Part shown: positions 17,243 through 27,944 of the stretch, piece after piece | Position numbering within the stretch: position 1 is the first letter of the stretch | How the letters are laid out: every line of letters begins with the position of its first letter | Source: Streptomyces venezuelae | Lineage (GTDB): Bacteria > Actinomycetota > Actinomycetes > Streptomycetales > Streptomycetaceae | Assembly (NCBI RefSeq): GCF_008642295.1 | Contig: NZ_CP029190.1 | Coordinates: 6,989,501 to 7,053,500 of the forward strand | Reading direction: 5' to 3' | DNA: 64,000 nucleotides | The notes under the pieces: generated by a model | Databases searched by the model: none | What the model saw: only the letters and a program-made list of their open reading frames with translations | Told to the model about the DNA's origin: nothing | Position numbers and translations under genes: made by a program

Positions 17243-18352
17243 ATGACGATCAGCCTGCCGGAACGCGTGTCGCAGTCGGCCTTCGACGGATCCCGGCTGC
17301 GGGTCGTGATGCTGGTCGACCTGCACGACGGCACCCAGAAGCGGTTCCTGGACGCCTACGAACAGATCCGCCACCATGTTGCCGCGACCCCGGGCCACCT
17401 CAACGACCAGCTGTGCCAGTCGTTCGAGAATCCCTCCCAATGGCTCATCACCAGCGAGTGGGAGAGCGCCCCGCAGTTCCTCGACTGGGTCAACAGCGAG
17501 GCCCACATCGAGCAGATCCGGCCGCTGAGCGCCTGCATCCGCACCACCTCCTCGATGCGCTTCAACGTGCTGCGGGAGACCGGCGAGCGGGTGACCGGCG
17601 GTGCGGTCCAGCAGGCCCCGCGGCTCGGCGACGACCTGGTGCGCCACGCGCTGACCTTCACCGTTCGCCCCGGCTCCGAGGAGGCGGTCGCCAAGCTCCT
17701 CGCCGACTACGACCCGCCGTCCGCGAAGGTCGACGACAGCACCCGGCTGTGCCGCACCACCCTCTTCATGCACGGCAACCGGGTCGTGCGGACCGTCGAG
17801 GTCAAGGGCGACCTCACCAAGGCGCTGCGGTACGTGGCCCGCCAGCCCGAGGTACGGGCCGTCGAAGAGGCCATCAACCCGTACCTGGAAGTGGACCGGG
17901 ACCTCGACGACCCCGACGCCGCCCGGCTGTTCTTCACCCGTGCGGCCCTGCCCGCCGTCCACCACGTGGCCGCCCACGACCGGGCCGCCGCCGGCTCCGT
18001 CGGCCGGCACGCCCTCTACTACCGGGCCAGGCCGGGACAGGGCAGCGCCCTGGCCCGCTTCCTCGCCCAGCAGGCCGAAGCCGCCGCCGACCTCCCCAAG
18101 AGCCCGGTGCTGAGCAGCACCGTCTTCCAGCGCGACGACATCGTGGTCCGGCTGATCGAGGTCCGCGGGCCCCTGGACAAGGACCCGGTCGCGGCCCTCG
18201 CCCTCCAGGGCGACCGCAAGGCCGCCGTTCTCGACCGGCTGCTCGACAGCACGGCGTACCAGCCGCCGGCCGACGCCGGGCAGCCCGCGCAGCTGCTCGC
18301 CCGTACCGGGATGCGCCTGATCACCGACCGGCTCGCGGCCCCCGACGCCTGA
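17243..18352 (+). CDS. SchA/CurD-like spore-pigment protein, whiE ORFI-like
   Basis: A 369-residue protein. Residues about 10-110 form an antibiotic-biosynthesis-monooxygenase-type ferredoxin-like domain (RLRVVMLVDLHDGTQKRFLDAYEQIRHHVAATPGHL...EWESAPQFLDWVNSEAH). The remainder contains two SchA/CurD-type segments with the repeated pattern TLFMHGNRVVRTVEVKGDLTKAL and STVFQRDDIVVRLIEVRGPLDKD. The biochemical role is not established in the family. ATG 17243 follows AAGGGA. First gene of the seven-gene pigment operon; divergent from the hydroxylase. Confidence 0.87.
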   Translation: MTISLPERVSQSAFDGSRLRVVMLVDLHDGTQKRFLDAYEQIRHHVAATPGHLNDQLCQSFENPSQWLITSEWESAPQFLDWVNSEAHIEQIRPLSACIRTTSSMRFNVLRETGERVTGGAVQQAPRLGDDLVRHALTFTVRPGSEEAVAKLLADYDPPSAKVDDSTRLCRTTLFMHGNRVVRTVEVKGDLTKALRYVARQPEVRAVEEAINPYLEVDRDLDDPDAARLFFTRAALPAVHHVAAHDRAAAGSVGRHALYYRARPGQGSALARFLAQQAEAAADLPKSPVLSSTVFQRDDIVVRLIEVRGPLDKDPVAALALQGDRKAAVLDRLLDSTAYQPPADAGQPAQLLARTGMRLITDRLAAPDA

Positions 18353-18355
18353 CCG

Positions 18356-18391
18356 GCGGACCGAGCGGACCAAGCGGACCGAGCGGACCCT
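18356..18391 (+). repeat. Four tandem 9-base repeats (GCGGACCRA)
   Basis: Immediately after the SchA/CurD stop codon there are four head-to-tail copies of a 9-base unit: GCGGACCGA, GCGGACCAA, GCGGACCGA and GCGGACCCT. A period of nine suggests former coding sequence (a Pro/Ser/Gly-type tripeptide repeat) or slippage. No function is evident. Confidence 0.65.
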
Positions 18392-18475
18392 CATCGTCCG
18401 CACCCCCCCGCGGCCGGCCCCGGCCGCCGCCATCAGATCCCACCCGATCCCGTCCCCGCCAGGAGGAACGCAGCC

Positions 18476-18934
18476 ATGACCACGCACGCCCCACGCATCG
18501 TGGACCTCAGCGAGACGCAGCCCAACCGCCGGCGGGGCGGTGATGTGCGCGCCGTGCTCACCCCGACCTCGGCCGGCTCGACCACCGGATTCATGGGTCT
18601 GGCCCTCATCCAGCCGGGCGAGTGGATCGCCGAGCACTACCACCCGTACTCGGAGGAGTTCGTCTACGTGGTGGCCGGCACCGTCGAGGTGGACCTGGAC
18701 GGCGTCACCCACACGATGCGGCCCGACCAGGGACTCCTCGTCCCCCTCAACGTCCGCCACCGGTTCCGCAACACCGGCTCCGAGGAGGTCCGCATGGTCT
18801 TCCACCTCGGCCCGCTGGCCCCCCGCCCCGAGCTGGGCCACGTCGACACCGAGACCAACCCGGCAGGCAAGGGACACCCGGCACCCTCCCACGGGCCGGC
18901 CCCCACCCCGGCCCCGTCCGAGGCCGTTTCGTGA
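18476..18934 (+). CDS. Cupin-domain polyketide protein, whiE ORFII-like
   Basis: A 152-residue single-domain cupin. The two cupin motifs are visible as [21 protein letters not shown] (metal ligands H, H, E) and [15 protein letters not shown] (last His). Cupins of this type occur in type II polyketide operons between the SchA/CurD gene and the ketosynthases, and are thought to help cyclise or shape the chain. ATG 18476 has a strong AGGAGG. The stop overlaps the GTG of the ketosynthase gene. The last 30 residues are Pro-rich and probably disordered. Confidence 0.88.
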   Translation: MTTHAPRIVDLSETQPNRRRGGDVRAVLTPTSAGSTTGFMGLALIQPGEWIAEHYHPYSEEFVYVVAGTVEVDLDGVTHTMRPDQGLLVPLNVRHRFRNTGSEEVRMVFHLGPLAPRPELGHVDTETNPAGKGHPAPSHGPAPTPAPSEAVS

Positions 18935-20213
18935 CCCGCCGGGTGGCCGTCACCGGCATCGGCGTGGTCGCCCCCGGCGGCATCGGCGCCCCGGCCTTCT
19001 GGGACCTGCTGTCCCACGGCCGGACGGCAACGCGCGGCATCACCCTCTTCGACCCGACCGGGTTCCGCTCCCGGATCGCCGCCGAAGTGGACTTCGAGGC
19101 CGCGGACCACGGCATCGACGAGGAGACCGCCGCGCGCTGCGACCGGTACATCCAGTTCGCCCTGGTCGCGGCCCGGGAGGCGGTCCGGCACAGCGGACTG
19201 GACCTCGCCGCCGCCGATGCATGGCGCACCGGTGTCTCCCTGGGTACCGCGGTCGGCGGTACCACCCGGCTGGAGCACGACTACACCGCCGTCAGCGGCA
19301 AGGGCGCCTGGTGGGACGTGGACCACCACCCCGCCGGTCCGTACCTGCACCGGGCCTTCACCCCGGCCACGCTGGCCGCCAGCGTCGCCGAGGACGTGGG
19401 CGCCCACGGCCCCGTACAGACCGTCTCCACGGGCTGCACCTCCGGCCTGGACGCCATCGGCTACGCCTGCCACGCCATCGAGGAAGGCCTGATGGACGTC
19501 TGTGTGGCAGGCGCCTCCGACTCGCCCATCTCCCCGATCACCGTGGCCTGCTTCGACGCCATCAAGGCGACCTCGGCGAACAACGAGGACCCCGCGCACG
19601 CCTCCCGCCCCTTCGACGCCCGCCGCGACGGCTTCGTCCTCGGCGAGGGCGCCGCCGTCCTGGTCCTGGAGGAGCTGGAGCACGCCCGGGCCCGCGGCGC
19701 CACCGTGCTCTGCGAGATCGGCGGCTACGCCACCTTCGGCAACGCCCACCACATGACCGGACTCACCACCGAGGGACTGGAGATGGCCCGTGCCATCTCC
19801 GTCGCCCTCGACCACGCCCGCCTCGACCCCACCGAGGTGGACTACGTCAACGCGCACGGCTCCGGCACCAAGCAGAACGACCGGCACGAGACCGCCGCCG
19901 TCAAACGGGTGCTGCGCGAGCACGCGTACCGGACCCCGATGAGCTCGATCAAGTCGATGGTGGGCCACTCCCTGGGTGCCATCGGCGCGATCGAACTGGT
20001 GGCCTGCGTCCTCGCCCTGTTGAACCAGGTGGTGCCGCCGACCGCCAACTACGAGAACCCCGACGCGGAGTGCGACCTGGACTACGTCCCGCGCACCGCC
20101 CGCGAGCGGAAGCTGCGCACCGTGCTCTCGGTGGGCAGCGGCTTCGGCGGATTCCAGTCCGCGGTCGTCATGTCACGGCCGCCCGAAACCGCCCGGACGA
20201 AGGTGAGGACGGT

Positions 20214-20217
<4 letters not shown>
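18931..20217 (+). CDS. Type II polyketide ketosynthase alpha, whiE ORFIII-like
   Basis: A 428-residue beta-ketoacyl synthase that condenses malonyl units on the ACP. The active-site cysteine is Cys169 in [18 protein letters not shown]; the histidines are in [11 protein letters not shown] and [13 protein letters not shown], with the conserved [10 protein letters not shown] end. The GTG start overlaps the cupin stop (GTGA), and the gene overlaps the next one by ATGA, so KS-alpha and KS-beta are translationally coupled, as is usual for the heterodimer. Confidence 0.95.
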
Positions 20218-22194
<1,977 letters not shown>

Positions 22195-22243
22195 AGCGCC
22201 CGTCCGAAGCGCCCGCCCGCACACGTTCGAGGAGTGCGCCCCT

Positions 22244-22570
22244 ATGCACCAAGCACTGATCGTCGCCCGGATGGCACCACAGTCCGCGGACGACATCGCC
22301 CGGGTCTTCGCCGAGTCCGACGCCGGCGAACTCCCGCACCTCGTGGGGGTGACCCGCCGCAGCCTGTTCCAGTTCGGCGACGTCTACCTGCACCTGTTCG
22401 AAACCCCGCACCCGCCGGGCCCCGAGGTGGCCAAGCACACCTCCCATCCGCTGTTCCAGGACATCAGCGAACAGCTCTCCGCCTACGTCCGGCCCTACGA
22501 CCCGGCGACCTGGCGCAGCCCGAGCGACGCGATGGCCCGGCAGTTCTACAGCTGGCAGTCAGGGCGCTGA
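22244..22570 (+). CDS. TcmI-family polyketide cyclase, whiE ORFVII-like
   Basis: A 108-residue dimeric alpha-beta-barrel-type cyclase. Family segments are seen as LIVARMAPQSADDIARVFAESDAGELPHLVGVTRRSLFQFGDVYLHLFE and the C-terminal PSDAMARQFYSW. It would close later rings of the pigment. ATG 22244 follows CGAGGAG. Its last 12 bases overlap the end of the convergent LysR gene. It is the last gene of the pigment operon. Confidence 0.92.
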   Translation: MHQALIVARMAPQSADDIARVFAESDAGELPHLVGVTRRSLFQFGDVYLHLFETPHPPGPEVAKHTSHPLFQDISEQLSAYVRPYDPATWRSPSDAMARQFYSWQSGR

Positions 22571-23497
22571 GCGAAGCGCCCCGGCCGCCGCGGCCACCAC
22601 CGCCCCCGCCACCGCCGACAGGGCGGGGGAGTGCAGCTTCCACTGCTGCCAGTACAGCGCGACATCCAGCGGACGGTCCGGCGCCAGCGCGGTCAGCGCG
22701 CCGGACCTCAAACCGGGCAGCGCCTGCGGCTCCGGCACCAGGCCCCAGCCCAGCCCGGCCGTCACCGCGTCGCGGAACCCCTCCGAGGTCGGAACCCGGT
22801 GCCGCACCGGCCCGATGTCCGCCCCGGTCCCCGGCCCGGTCCCCGCCCCGGTCCCCGGCCCGTTGCCGGGCAGCGCCCGGACGAAGGCCGCCTGGAGATC
22901 GTCGCTGCGGTCGAAGACGATCACCGGCGCGGTGCGCAGGTCCCGCTCCAGCGGCCCGGACAGGTGCCGCGCGGCGAACTCGGGGCTGGCCACCGCCAGA
23001 TACCGGGCCAGCCCCAGCCGCCGCACCGAACAGCCCGCCACCGGATCCGGCGAGGAGGTCACCGCGGCCATCACCTGCCCCTCCCGGAGCAGCAGCGTGG
23101 TCCGGCTCTCGTCCTCCCGGTGCAGTTCGAAGCAGATGGGCGGATCCTGCGGGACCCGGGTCAGGGCCGGCAGGAACCAGGTGGCCAGCGAGTCCGCGTT
23201 CACCGCGATCGGCACCCGGGCGGGCCCCTGCCCGTCCCCGATGCCCAGCTCGGCCCGGGTGTCCCGCTCCAGCCGGGCGAGCTGACGGGCGAACCGCACC
23301 ACCACCTGCCCCGACTCGGTGGGCCGCACCGGCTTGGTGCGCATCAGCAGCACCCGCCCGGTGCGCTGCTCCAGGGCCTTGACCCGCTGGCTCACCGCCG
23401 AAGGGGTCACATGCAGCGCCGCCGCGGCGGCATCGAAGGTGCCCTCGTCCACCACCGCGAGCAGGGTGCGCACCTGGTCCAGGGGAAGTTCTTCCAT
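22559..23497 (-). CDS. LysR-family regulator, ArgP/LysG type
   Basis: About 312 residues. The N-terminal winged helix reads LPLDQVRTLLAVVDEGTFDAAAAALHVTPSAVSQRVKALEQRTGRVLLMR, with PTESGQVVVRFARQLARLERD typical of the ArgP/IciA branch. The effector domain contains NADSLATWFLPAL. A short Gly/Thr/Pro insertion (GNGPGTGAGTGPGTGADIG, about residues 210-230) is a low-complexity expansion. ATG 23497 was chosen; GTG 23500 is adjacent. It diverges from a LysE-type exporter, the classical LysG-LysE arrangement in which basic amino acids induce export. Confidence 0.9.
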   Translation of the reverse strand: MEELPLDQVRTLLAVVDEGTFDAAAAALHVTPSAVSQRVKALEQRTGRVLLMRTKPVRPTESGQVVVRFARQLARLERDTRAELGIGDGQGPARVPIAVNADSLATWFLPALTRVPQDPPICFELHREDESRTTLLLREGQVMAAVTSSPDPVAGCSVRRLGLARYLAVASPEFAARHLSGPLERDLRTAPVIVFDRSDDLQAAFVRALPGNGPGTGAGTGPGTGADIGPVRHRVPTSEGFRDAVTAGLGWGLVPEPQALPGLRSGALTALAPDRPLDVALYWQQWKLHSPALSAVAGAVVAAAAGALRSAP

Positions 23498-23503
23498 CAC
23501 AGC

Positions 23504-23540
23504 GCTAAAGACTAGCTAAGGATACGTAAGAATCTTTAGC
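23504..23540. promoter_or_regulatory. Inverted repeat in the ArgP/LysE divergent region
   Basis: GCTAAAGA (23504-23511) and TCTTTAGC (23533-23540) form a perfect 8-base inverted repeat with a 21-base centre, in a markedly AT-rich patch between the divergent regulator and exporter genes. Together with the overlapping CTAGCTAAGGATA it is the likely operator of the LysR protein and overlaps both promoters. Confidence 0.6.
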
Positions 23541-23576
23541 TGTACGCATGATCGGTGCGTCCCTACGCTCAAAGCC

Positions 23577-24200
23577 ATGACCAGCGGAATCCTCCCGGCG
23601 GCTCTGGCCGGCTTCGGCACCGGCCTCTCCCTCATCGTCGCCATCGGCGCCCAGAACGCCTTCGTCCTCCGGCAGGGCGTGCGCCGCCACGCCGTCCTCG
23701 CCGTCGTCGCCATCTGCGCCATATCCGACGCCCTCCTCATCACCCTCGGCGTCGCCGGAGTCGGAGCCGTGGTCGAAGCCTGGCCCGCCGCGGTCACCGC
23801 CGTCGGCCTGGCCGGCGGCGCCTTCCTCATCTGCTACGGACTCCTCGCCGCCCGCCGGGTGTTGCGCCCCGAACCCGGCGCCGCCCTCGGCACCGCCGGC
23901 CGGACCGCGGGCTCGGCCGGCGCCGCAGTCCTGACCTGCCTCGCCATGACCTGGCTCAACCCGCACGTCTACCTGGACACCGTGCTCCTCGTCGGCAGCC
24001 TGGCCGCCGACCGCGGCGAGCTCCGCTGGGCCTTCGGCGGCGGCGCGGTCGTCGCCAGCCTCATCTGGTTCACCACCCTCGGCTACGGCGCCCGGCTGCT
24101 CAGCGGCGTGTTCGCCAGCCCCCGCGCCTGGCGCGTCCTCGACGGCCTGGTCGCCGCCACCATGCTCACCATGGGCGGTCTCCTGCTCGCCGGGACCTGA
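23577..24200 (+). CDS. LysE/ArgO-family basic amino acid exporter
   Basis: A 207-residue membrane protein with about five to six hydrophobic segments. The family motif near the N-terminus is GFGTGLSLIVAIGAQNAFVLRQGVRR, and the second conserved motif is CLAMTWLNPHVYLDTVLLVGSLA. Both are typical of LysE/ArgO proteins that export lysine or arginine by proton antiport. It diverges from the ArgP-type regulator at 23497, which should activate it. ATG 23577 follows TACGCTCAAAGCC without a strong ribosome-binding site. Confidence 0.92.
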   Translation: MTSGILPAALAGFGTGLSLIVAIGAQNAFVLRQGVRRHAVLAVVAICAISDALLITLGVAGVGAVVEAWPAAVTAVGLAGGAFLICYGLLAARRVLRPEPGAALGTAGRTAGSAGAAVLTCLAMTWLNPHVYLDTVLLVGSLAADRGELRWAFGGGAVVASLIWFTTLGYGARLLSGVFASPRAWRVLDGLVAATMLTMGGLLLAGT

Positions 24201-24261
24201 CCGCCGTGGTGGGATGGACCGGTCGGATCACCGGGGGGCCACATCACCGGAGGACGGGCAG

Positions 24262-25200
24262 ATGTCCGAGGACACCATGCGGGCGATGACGTACGACACC
24301 TACGGCGGACCGGAGGTCCTCGCCGAGACCCGGCTGCCGCGGCCCAAATTCGGGCCCGGCGAGGTCCTCGTCCGGGTACGGCGGGCCGCCGTCAACCCGG
24401 TCGACTGGAAGATCATGGCCGGCGCGCTCGACGGGCTGATGGAAACGGTGTACCCGGTGGTGCCCGGCTGGGACGTGGCCGGCACCGTCGAGGCCGTCGG
24501 CATCGACACCCCCGAGTTCGCCCCCGGCGACGAGGTCATCGCCTACGCCCGCAAGGACTGGGTGCACGGCGGCACCTTCGCCGAATACGTCACCGTGCCG
24601 GTCCGCGCCCTGGCGGCCAAACCGGCCGCCCTGGACTGGGACCAGGCCGCCGGACTGCCGCTGGCCGGGCTCACCGCACACCAGCTGCTCACCCGGCTCG
24701 GCACCGGGGCCTCGGACACCGTGCTGGTGCACGGCGCGGCCGGCGGGGTCGGCTCCTTCGGCGTCCAGATCGCCCGGGCCCTCGGCGCCCGGGTCATCGG
24801 CACCGCCTCCCCGCGCAACCACGACCGGCTCCGGGACCTGGGCGCCGAACCCGTGGCCTACGGCGACGGCCTCGCCGACCGGGTCCGCGCCCTCGCCCCG
24901 GACGGCGCCACCGTGGTGGCCGACTTCGTCGGCGGGGTCCTCGACACGACCCTGGCCGTGCTGGCCGAGGGCGGCCGGCACGCCTCGATCGCCGACCCCG
25001 CCGTCCTCGGCGCCGGCGGGCAGTGGATGTGGGTCCGCCCCGACGGGCCGGGCCTGGCGAGCCTGGGCAGGCTCGCCGACGAGGGGAAGCTGACCGTCCC
25101 GGTGGCCGCCGTCTTCCCGCTGGAGCAGCTGGCCGAGGCCTTCGAACTCAGCCGCACCGGACACACCGCCGGAAAGATCGTCATCCGGATCTCCGACTGA
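24262..25200 (+). CDS. Zinc-independent alcohol dehydrogenase/quinone oxidoreductase family
   Basis: A 312-residue medium-chain reductase (QOR-like). The GroES-like domain begins MRAMTYDTYGGPEVLAETRLPRPKFGPGEVLVRVRRAAVNPVDWKIMAG. The nucleotide-binding motif is VLVHGAAGGVGSFGVQIARALGARVIGTAS. No zinc-binding Cys/His set is present. It likely reduces quinones or enones with NADPH; the physiological substrate is not clear. ATG 24262 (MSEDTMRAM) follows GGAGG; the frame is open 48 bases further upstream, but that part lacks family similarity. Confidence 0.9.
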   Translation: MSEDTMRAMTYDTYGGPEVLAETRLPRPKFGPGEVLVRVRRAAVNPVDWKIMAGALDGLMETVYPVVPGWDVAGTVEAVGIDTPEFAPGDEVIAYARKDWVHGGTFAEYVTVPVRALAAKPAALDWDQAAGLPLAGLTAHQLLTRLGTGASDTVLVHGAAGGVGSFGVQIARALGARVIGTASPRNHDRLRDLGAEPVAYGDGLADRVRALAPDGATVVADFVGGVLDTTLAVLAEGGRHASIADPAVLGAGGQWMWVRPDGPGLASLGRLADEGKLTVPVAAVFPLEQLAEAFELSRTGHTAGKIVIRISD

Positions 25201-25244
25201 CCGCCCCGGCCGCCGGGCCGCCGCCAGGCGACCCGGCCGGGCCG

Positions 25245-27944
25245 TCACCAGGCCAGATCCTCCAGGTCCTCCAGCCCCGGCATCAGCAGCGCACCCACTG
25301 CCCCCGGCGCACCACCGGTCAGCGGCAGCTCCGCCCAGATCACCTTGCCGCGTCCGGTGTACCGGGTGCCCCACCGCTCGGCCAGCTGCGCCACCAGGAA
25401 CAGCCCGCGCCCGCCCTCGTCCGTGGTCGCGGCGTACCGCAGATGCGGGGCCGTACTGCTGCTGTCCGCGATCTCGCAGGTCAGCACCCGGTCCTTCAGC
25501 AGCCTGACCCGGATCGGCTCGCCGCCGTACCGGATCGCATTGGTGATCAGCTCGCTCAGGATCAGCTCCGCGGTGAACGTGACCTCCGCCAGCCCCCACG
25601 CACCCAGCTGCGCGGAGGCCGCGTTCCGCACCCGCGACACCTCCGCCGGATCGGCCCGCACCTCCCACTCGGCCACCTGGTCCGGCGCCAGCAGCCGGGT
25701 CCCGGCCACCAGCAGCGCGATGTCATCGCTCGGCGCCGGGGACAGCAGCGCACCCAGCACGTCCGTACAGGTCTGCTCGGGACTGCGGCCCGGCCGGGCC
25801 AGGGTCTGCCGCAGCAGCTCCAGACCGCCGCCCAGATCCCGGTCCCGGTCCTCCAGCAGCCCGTCGGTGAACAGCACCAGCCGGCTCGACTCGGCCAGCT
25901 GCAGCTCACGGGACTCGTACGGCATCCCGCCCAGCCCCAGCGGCAGCCCGGCCGGCACCTCCGGGAACTCCACCCGCCCGTCCGGATGCACCACGGCCGG
26001 CCCCGGATGCCCGGCCCGGGCCACCGCACACCGGCCGGACGCCGGATCGTAGATCGCGTACAGGCAGGTGGCACCCGTGATCCCGGCCCCGTTCCGGGCC
26101 TCCGCCTGGTCCATGTCGATCCGCCCGACCAGCTCGTCGAGATGGCCCAGCAGCTCCTCCGGCGGCAGATCCAGGGTGGAGAAGTTGTGCACCGCGGTCC
26201 GCAGCCGGCCCATGGTGGCCGCGGCGTGCAGCCCGTGCCCGACCACATCGCCCACCACCAGCGCCACCCGCGCCCCCGGCAACGGGATCACATCGAACCA
26301 GTCGCCGCCCACCCCGGCCTCCGCCGGCAGGTAGCGGTACGCCACCTCGACCGCGTTCTGCTCCGGCAGCACCCGGGGGAGAAGGCTCCGCTGGAGGGTC
26401 ACCGCCATCGCGTGCTCCCGGGTGAACCGCCGCGCATTGTCGATGGAGACCGCGGCCCGGGCCGCCAGCTCCTCGGCGAAGGACAGGTCGTCCTCCACGA
26501 ACGGGTCGGGGGTGTCCGCCCGCCAGAGGTTCGCCATCCCCAGCACCACCCCCCGGGCCTGCAACGGCACGCTGATCAGCGAATGGATGCCGTACTCCAG
26601 GGTCTGGGCCGCCCCTTCCGGATCCTGCTCCCGCCAGGCCTGCGCAATGGTCAGGTCGGGCTCCAGCACGGCCCGGCCGGAGTCCAGCGCAGCCGCCATC
26701 GGCGTCGACGGCACCACGAACCGGATCAGATCGCCCACCGGCTGCAGCGGCGGATCCGGCCGGACCCCGCTCAGCGCGGTCCGCCGCATCTCCGTGTACA
26801 CCCCCGAGGGCTCCTCACCGCGCAGCACCGGGTCCAGCAGCTCCACCGTGACGAAGTCCGCGAACCGCGGCACGGCCACCTCCGACAGCTCCTCGGCGGT
26901 CCGCACCACGTCCAGGGTGGTGCCGATCCGCACCCCGGCGTCGTACAGCAGCCGCAGCCGGCTCCGCGCCACCTCCGACCGGCCCGACAGCGCGGCCAGC
27001 TCGGTGGAGTCCCGCAGGGTCGCCACCGTGCCGGTGGACTGGCCGCGGTACTGCTGGGTGGGCCGGACGTTCACGGCCAGCAGCCGGTCCCCGGCCAGGT
27101 GCAGCTCGTCGGTGGCGATCCGCCCGGAGGCCAGCAGCGCGGAGATCCGCGGCGGCAGCCCGAGCCCGCCCACCGGCTGCTGCTCGGCGTCCGGCGGCAG
27201 GTCCAGCAGCCGCCGGGCCTCGTCGTTGGCGAGCAGCAGCCGGTGGTCCGCACCGATGATCAGGACGCCCTCGCGCACCGCGTGCAGCACCGCCTCGTGG
27301 TGCTCGTTCATCCGGCTCAGCTCGACCGGCCCCAGGCCGCGGGTCTGGCGCCGCAGCCGCCGGCTGACCAGCGCCGCACCACCGGTGCCCAGCAGCAGCG
27401 CCACCGCGCCCGCACCCAGCACCAGCGGCAGCTGGTCCTCCACCACCTCGCCGACGTTCTGGATCTCTATACCGGTGCTGACCAGGCCCACCACCTGCCC
27501 GCCGGTGTCGCGGACCGGCACCACGGCCCGGACCGCATGGCTGGGCCGGCCGCGGAAGATCTCGGTGAACGACTGCCCCGCCGCGGCCCGTGCGATGTCG
27601 CCGCTGGCCCGGGCGCCGATCAGCTCCGGCCGCGGATCGGTGAACCGGACCCCGTCCGTGCCGAGCACGGCGACGAAGTCCACGCCCGAGGCCCGCCGGG
27701 CGGCCTCGGCCCGCGGCTGGAGCTCGGCGGTCGGATTCGGCGACTGCAGGGCAGCCGCGGTGCCGGGGGCGTGCGCGAACGCCTCGGCGGCGGCCAGCGA
27801 GCGTTCCCGGGCGTTCAGCGTGCTGTCGTGCCGGGCTTGCAGGACGAGGGCCACGACGGCGGAGGTCACCAGCAGCAGCACGATCACCGCCTGCAGGGCG
27901 AACACCTGCCCGGACACGCTGCGCGACCAGGCCCGCGGGCTCAC
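25245..27944 (-). CDS. Membrane sensor phosphatase: sensor, PAS, GAF, SpoIIE/PP2C and anti-sigma kinase-like ATPase
   Basis: An 899-residue multidomain protein. There are two membrane segments (about residues 14-36 and 174-198) flanking an extracytoplasmic single-Cache-like sensor (RASGVDFVAVLGTDGVRFTDPRPELIG), as in DcuS/CitA kinases. PAS follows (HEAVLHAVREGVLIIGADHRLLLAND), then GAF (ending ELAARAAVSIDNARRF), a SpoIIE-type PP2C phosphatase (LPEQNAVEVAYRYLPAEAGVGGDWFDVIPLPG, GDVVGHGLHAAATMGRLRT, FTDGLLEDR) and a C-terminal GHKL ATPase like RsbW (LSELITNAIRYGG, DEGGRGLFLVAQLAERWG). Carrying both phosphatase and anti-sigma-kinase-like domains, it could both release and capture sigma-factor regulators. 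Its GTG start overlaps the stop of the upstream phosphatase gene. Confidence 0.9.
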   Translation of the reverse strand: MSPRAWSRSVSGQVFALQAVIVLLLVTSAVVALVLQARHDSTLNARERSLAAAEAFAHAPGTAAALQSPNPTAELQPRAEAARRASGVDFVAVLGTDGVRFTDPRPELIGARASGDIARAAAGQSFTEIFRGRPSHAVRAVVPVRDTGGQVVGLVSTGIEIQNVGEVVEDQLPLVLGAGAVALLLGTGGAALVSRRLRRQTRGLGPVELSRMNEHHEAVLHAVREGVLIIGADHRLLLANDEARRLLDLPPDAEQQPVGGLGLPPRISALLASGRIATDELHLAGDRLLAVNVRPTQQYRGQSTGTVATLRDSTELAALSGRSEVARSRLRLLYDAGVRIGTTLDVVRTAEELSEVAVPRFADFVTVELLDPVLRGEEPSGVYTEMRRTALSGVRPDPPLQPVGDLIRFVVPSTPMAAALDSGRAVLEPDLTIAQAWREQDPEGAAQTLEYGIHSLISVPLQARGVVLGMANLWRADTPDPFVEDDLSFAEELAARAAVSIDNARRFTREHAMAVTLQRSLLPRVLPEQNAVEVAYRYLPAEAGVGGDWFDVIPLPGARVALVVGDVVGHGLHAAATMGRLRTAVHNFSTLDLPPEELLGHLDELVGRIDMDQAEARNGAGITGATCLYAIYDPASGRCAVARAGHPGPAVVHPDGRVEFPEVPAGLPLGLGGMPYESRELQLAESSRLVLFTDGLLEDRDRDLGGGLELLRQTLARPGRSPEQTCTDVLGALLSPAPSDDIALLVAGTRLLAPDQVAEWEVRADPAEVSRVRNAASAQLGAWGLAEVTFTAELILSELITNAIRYGGEPIRVRLLKDRVLTCEIADSSSTAPHLRYAATTDEGGRGLFLVAQLAERWGTRYTGRGKVIWAELPLTGGAPGAVGALLMPGLEDLEDLAW

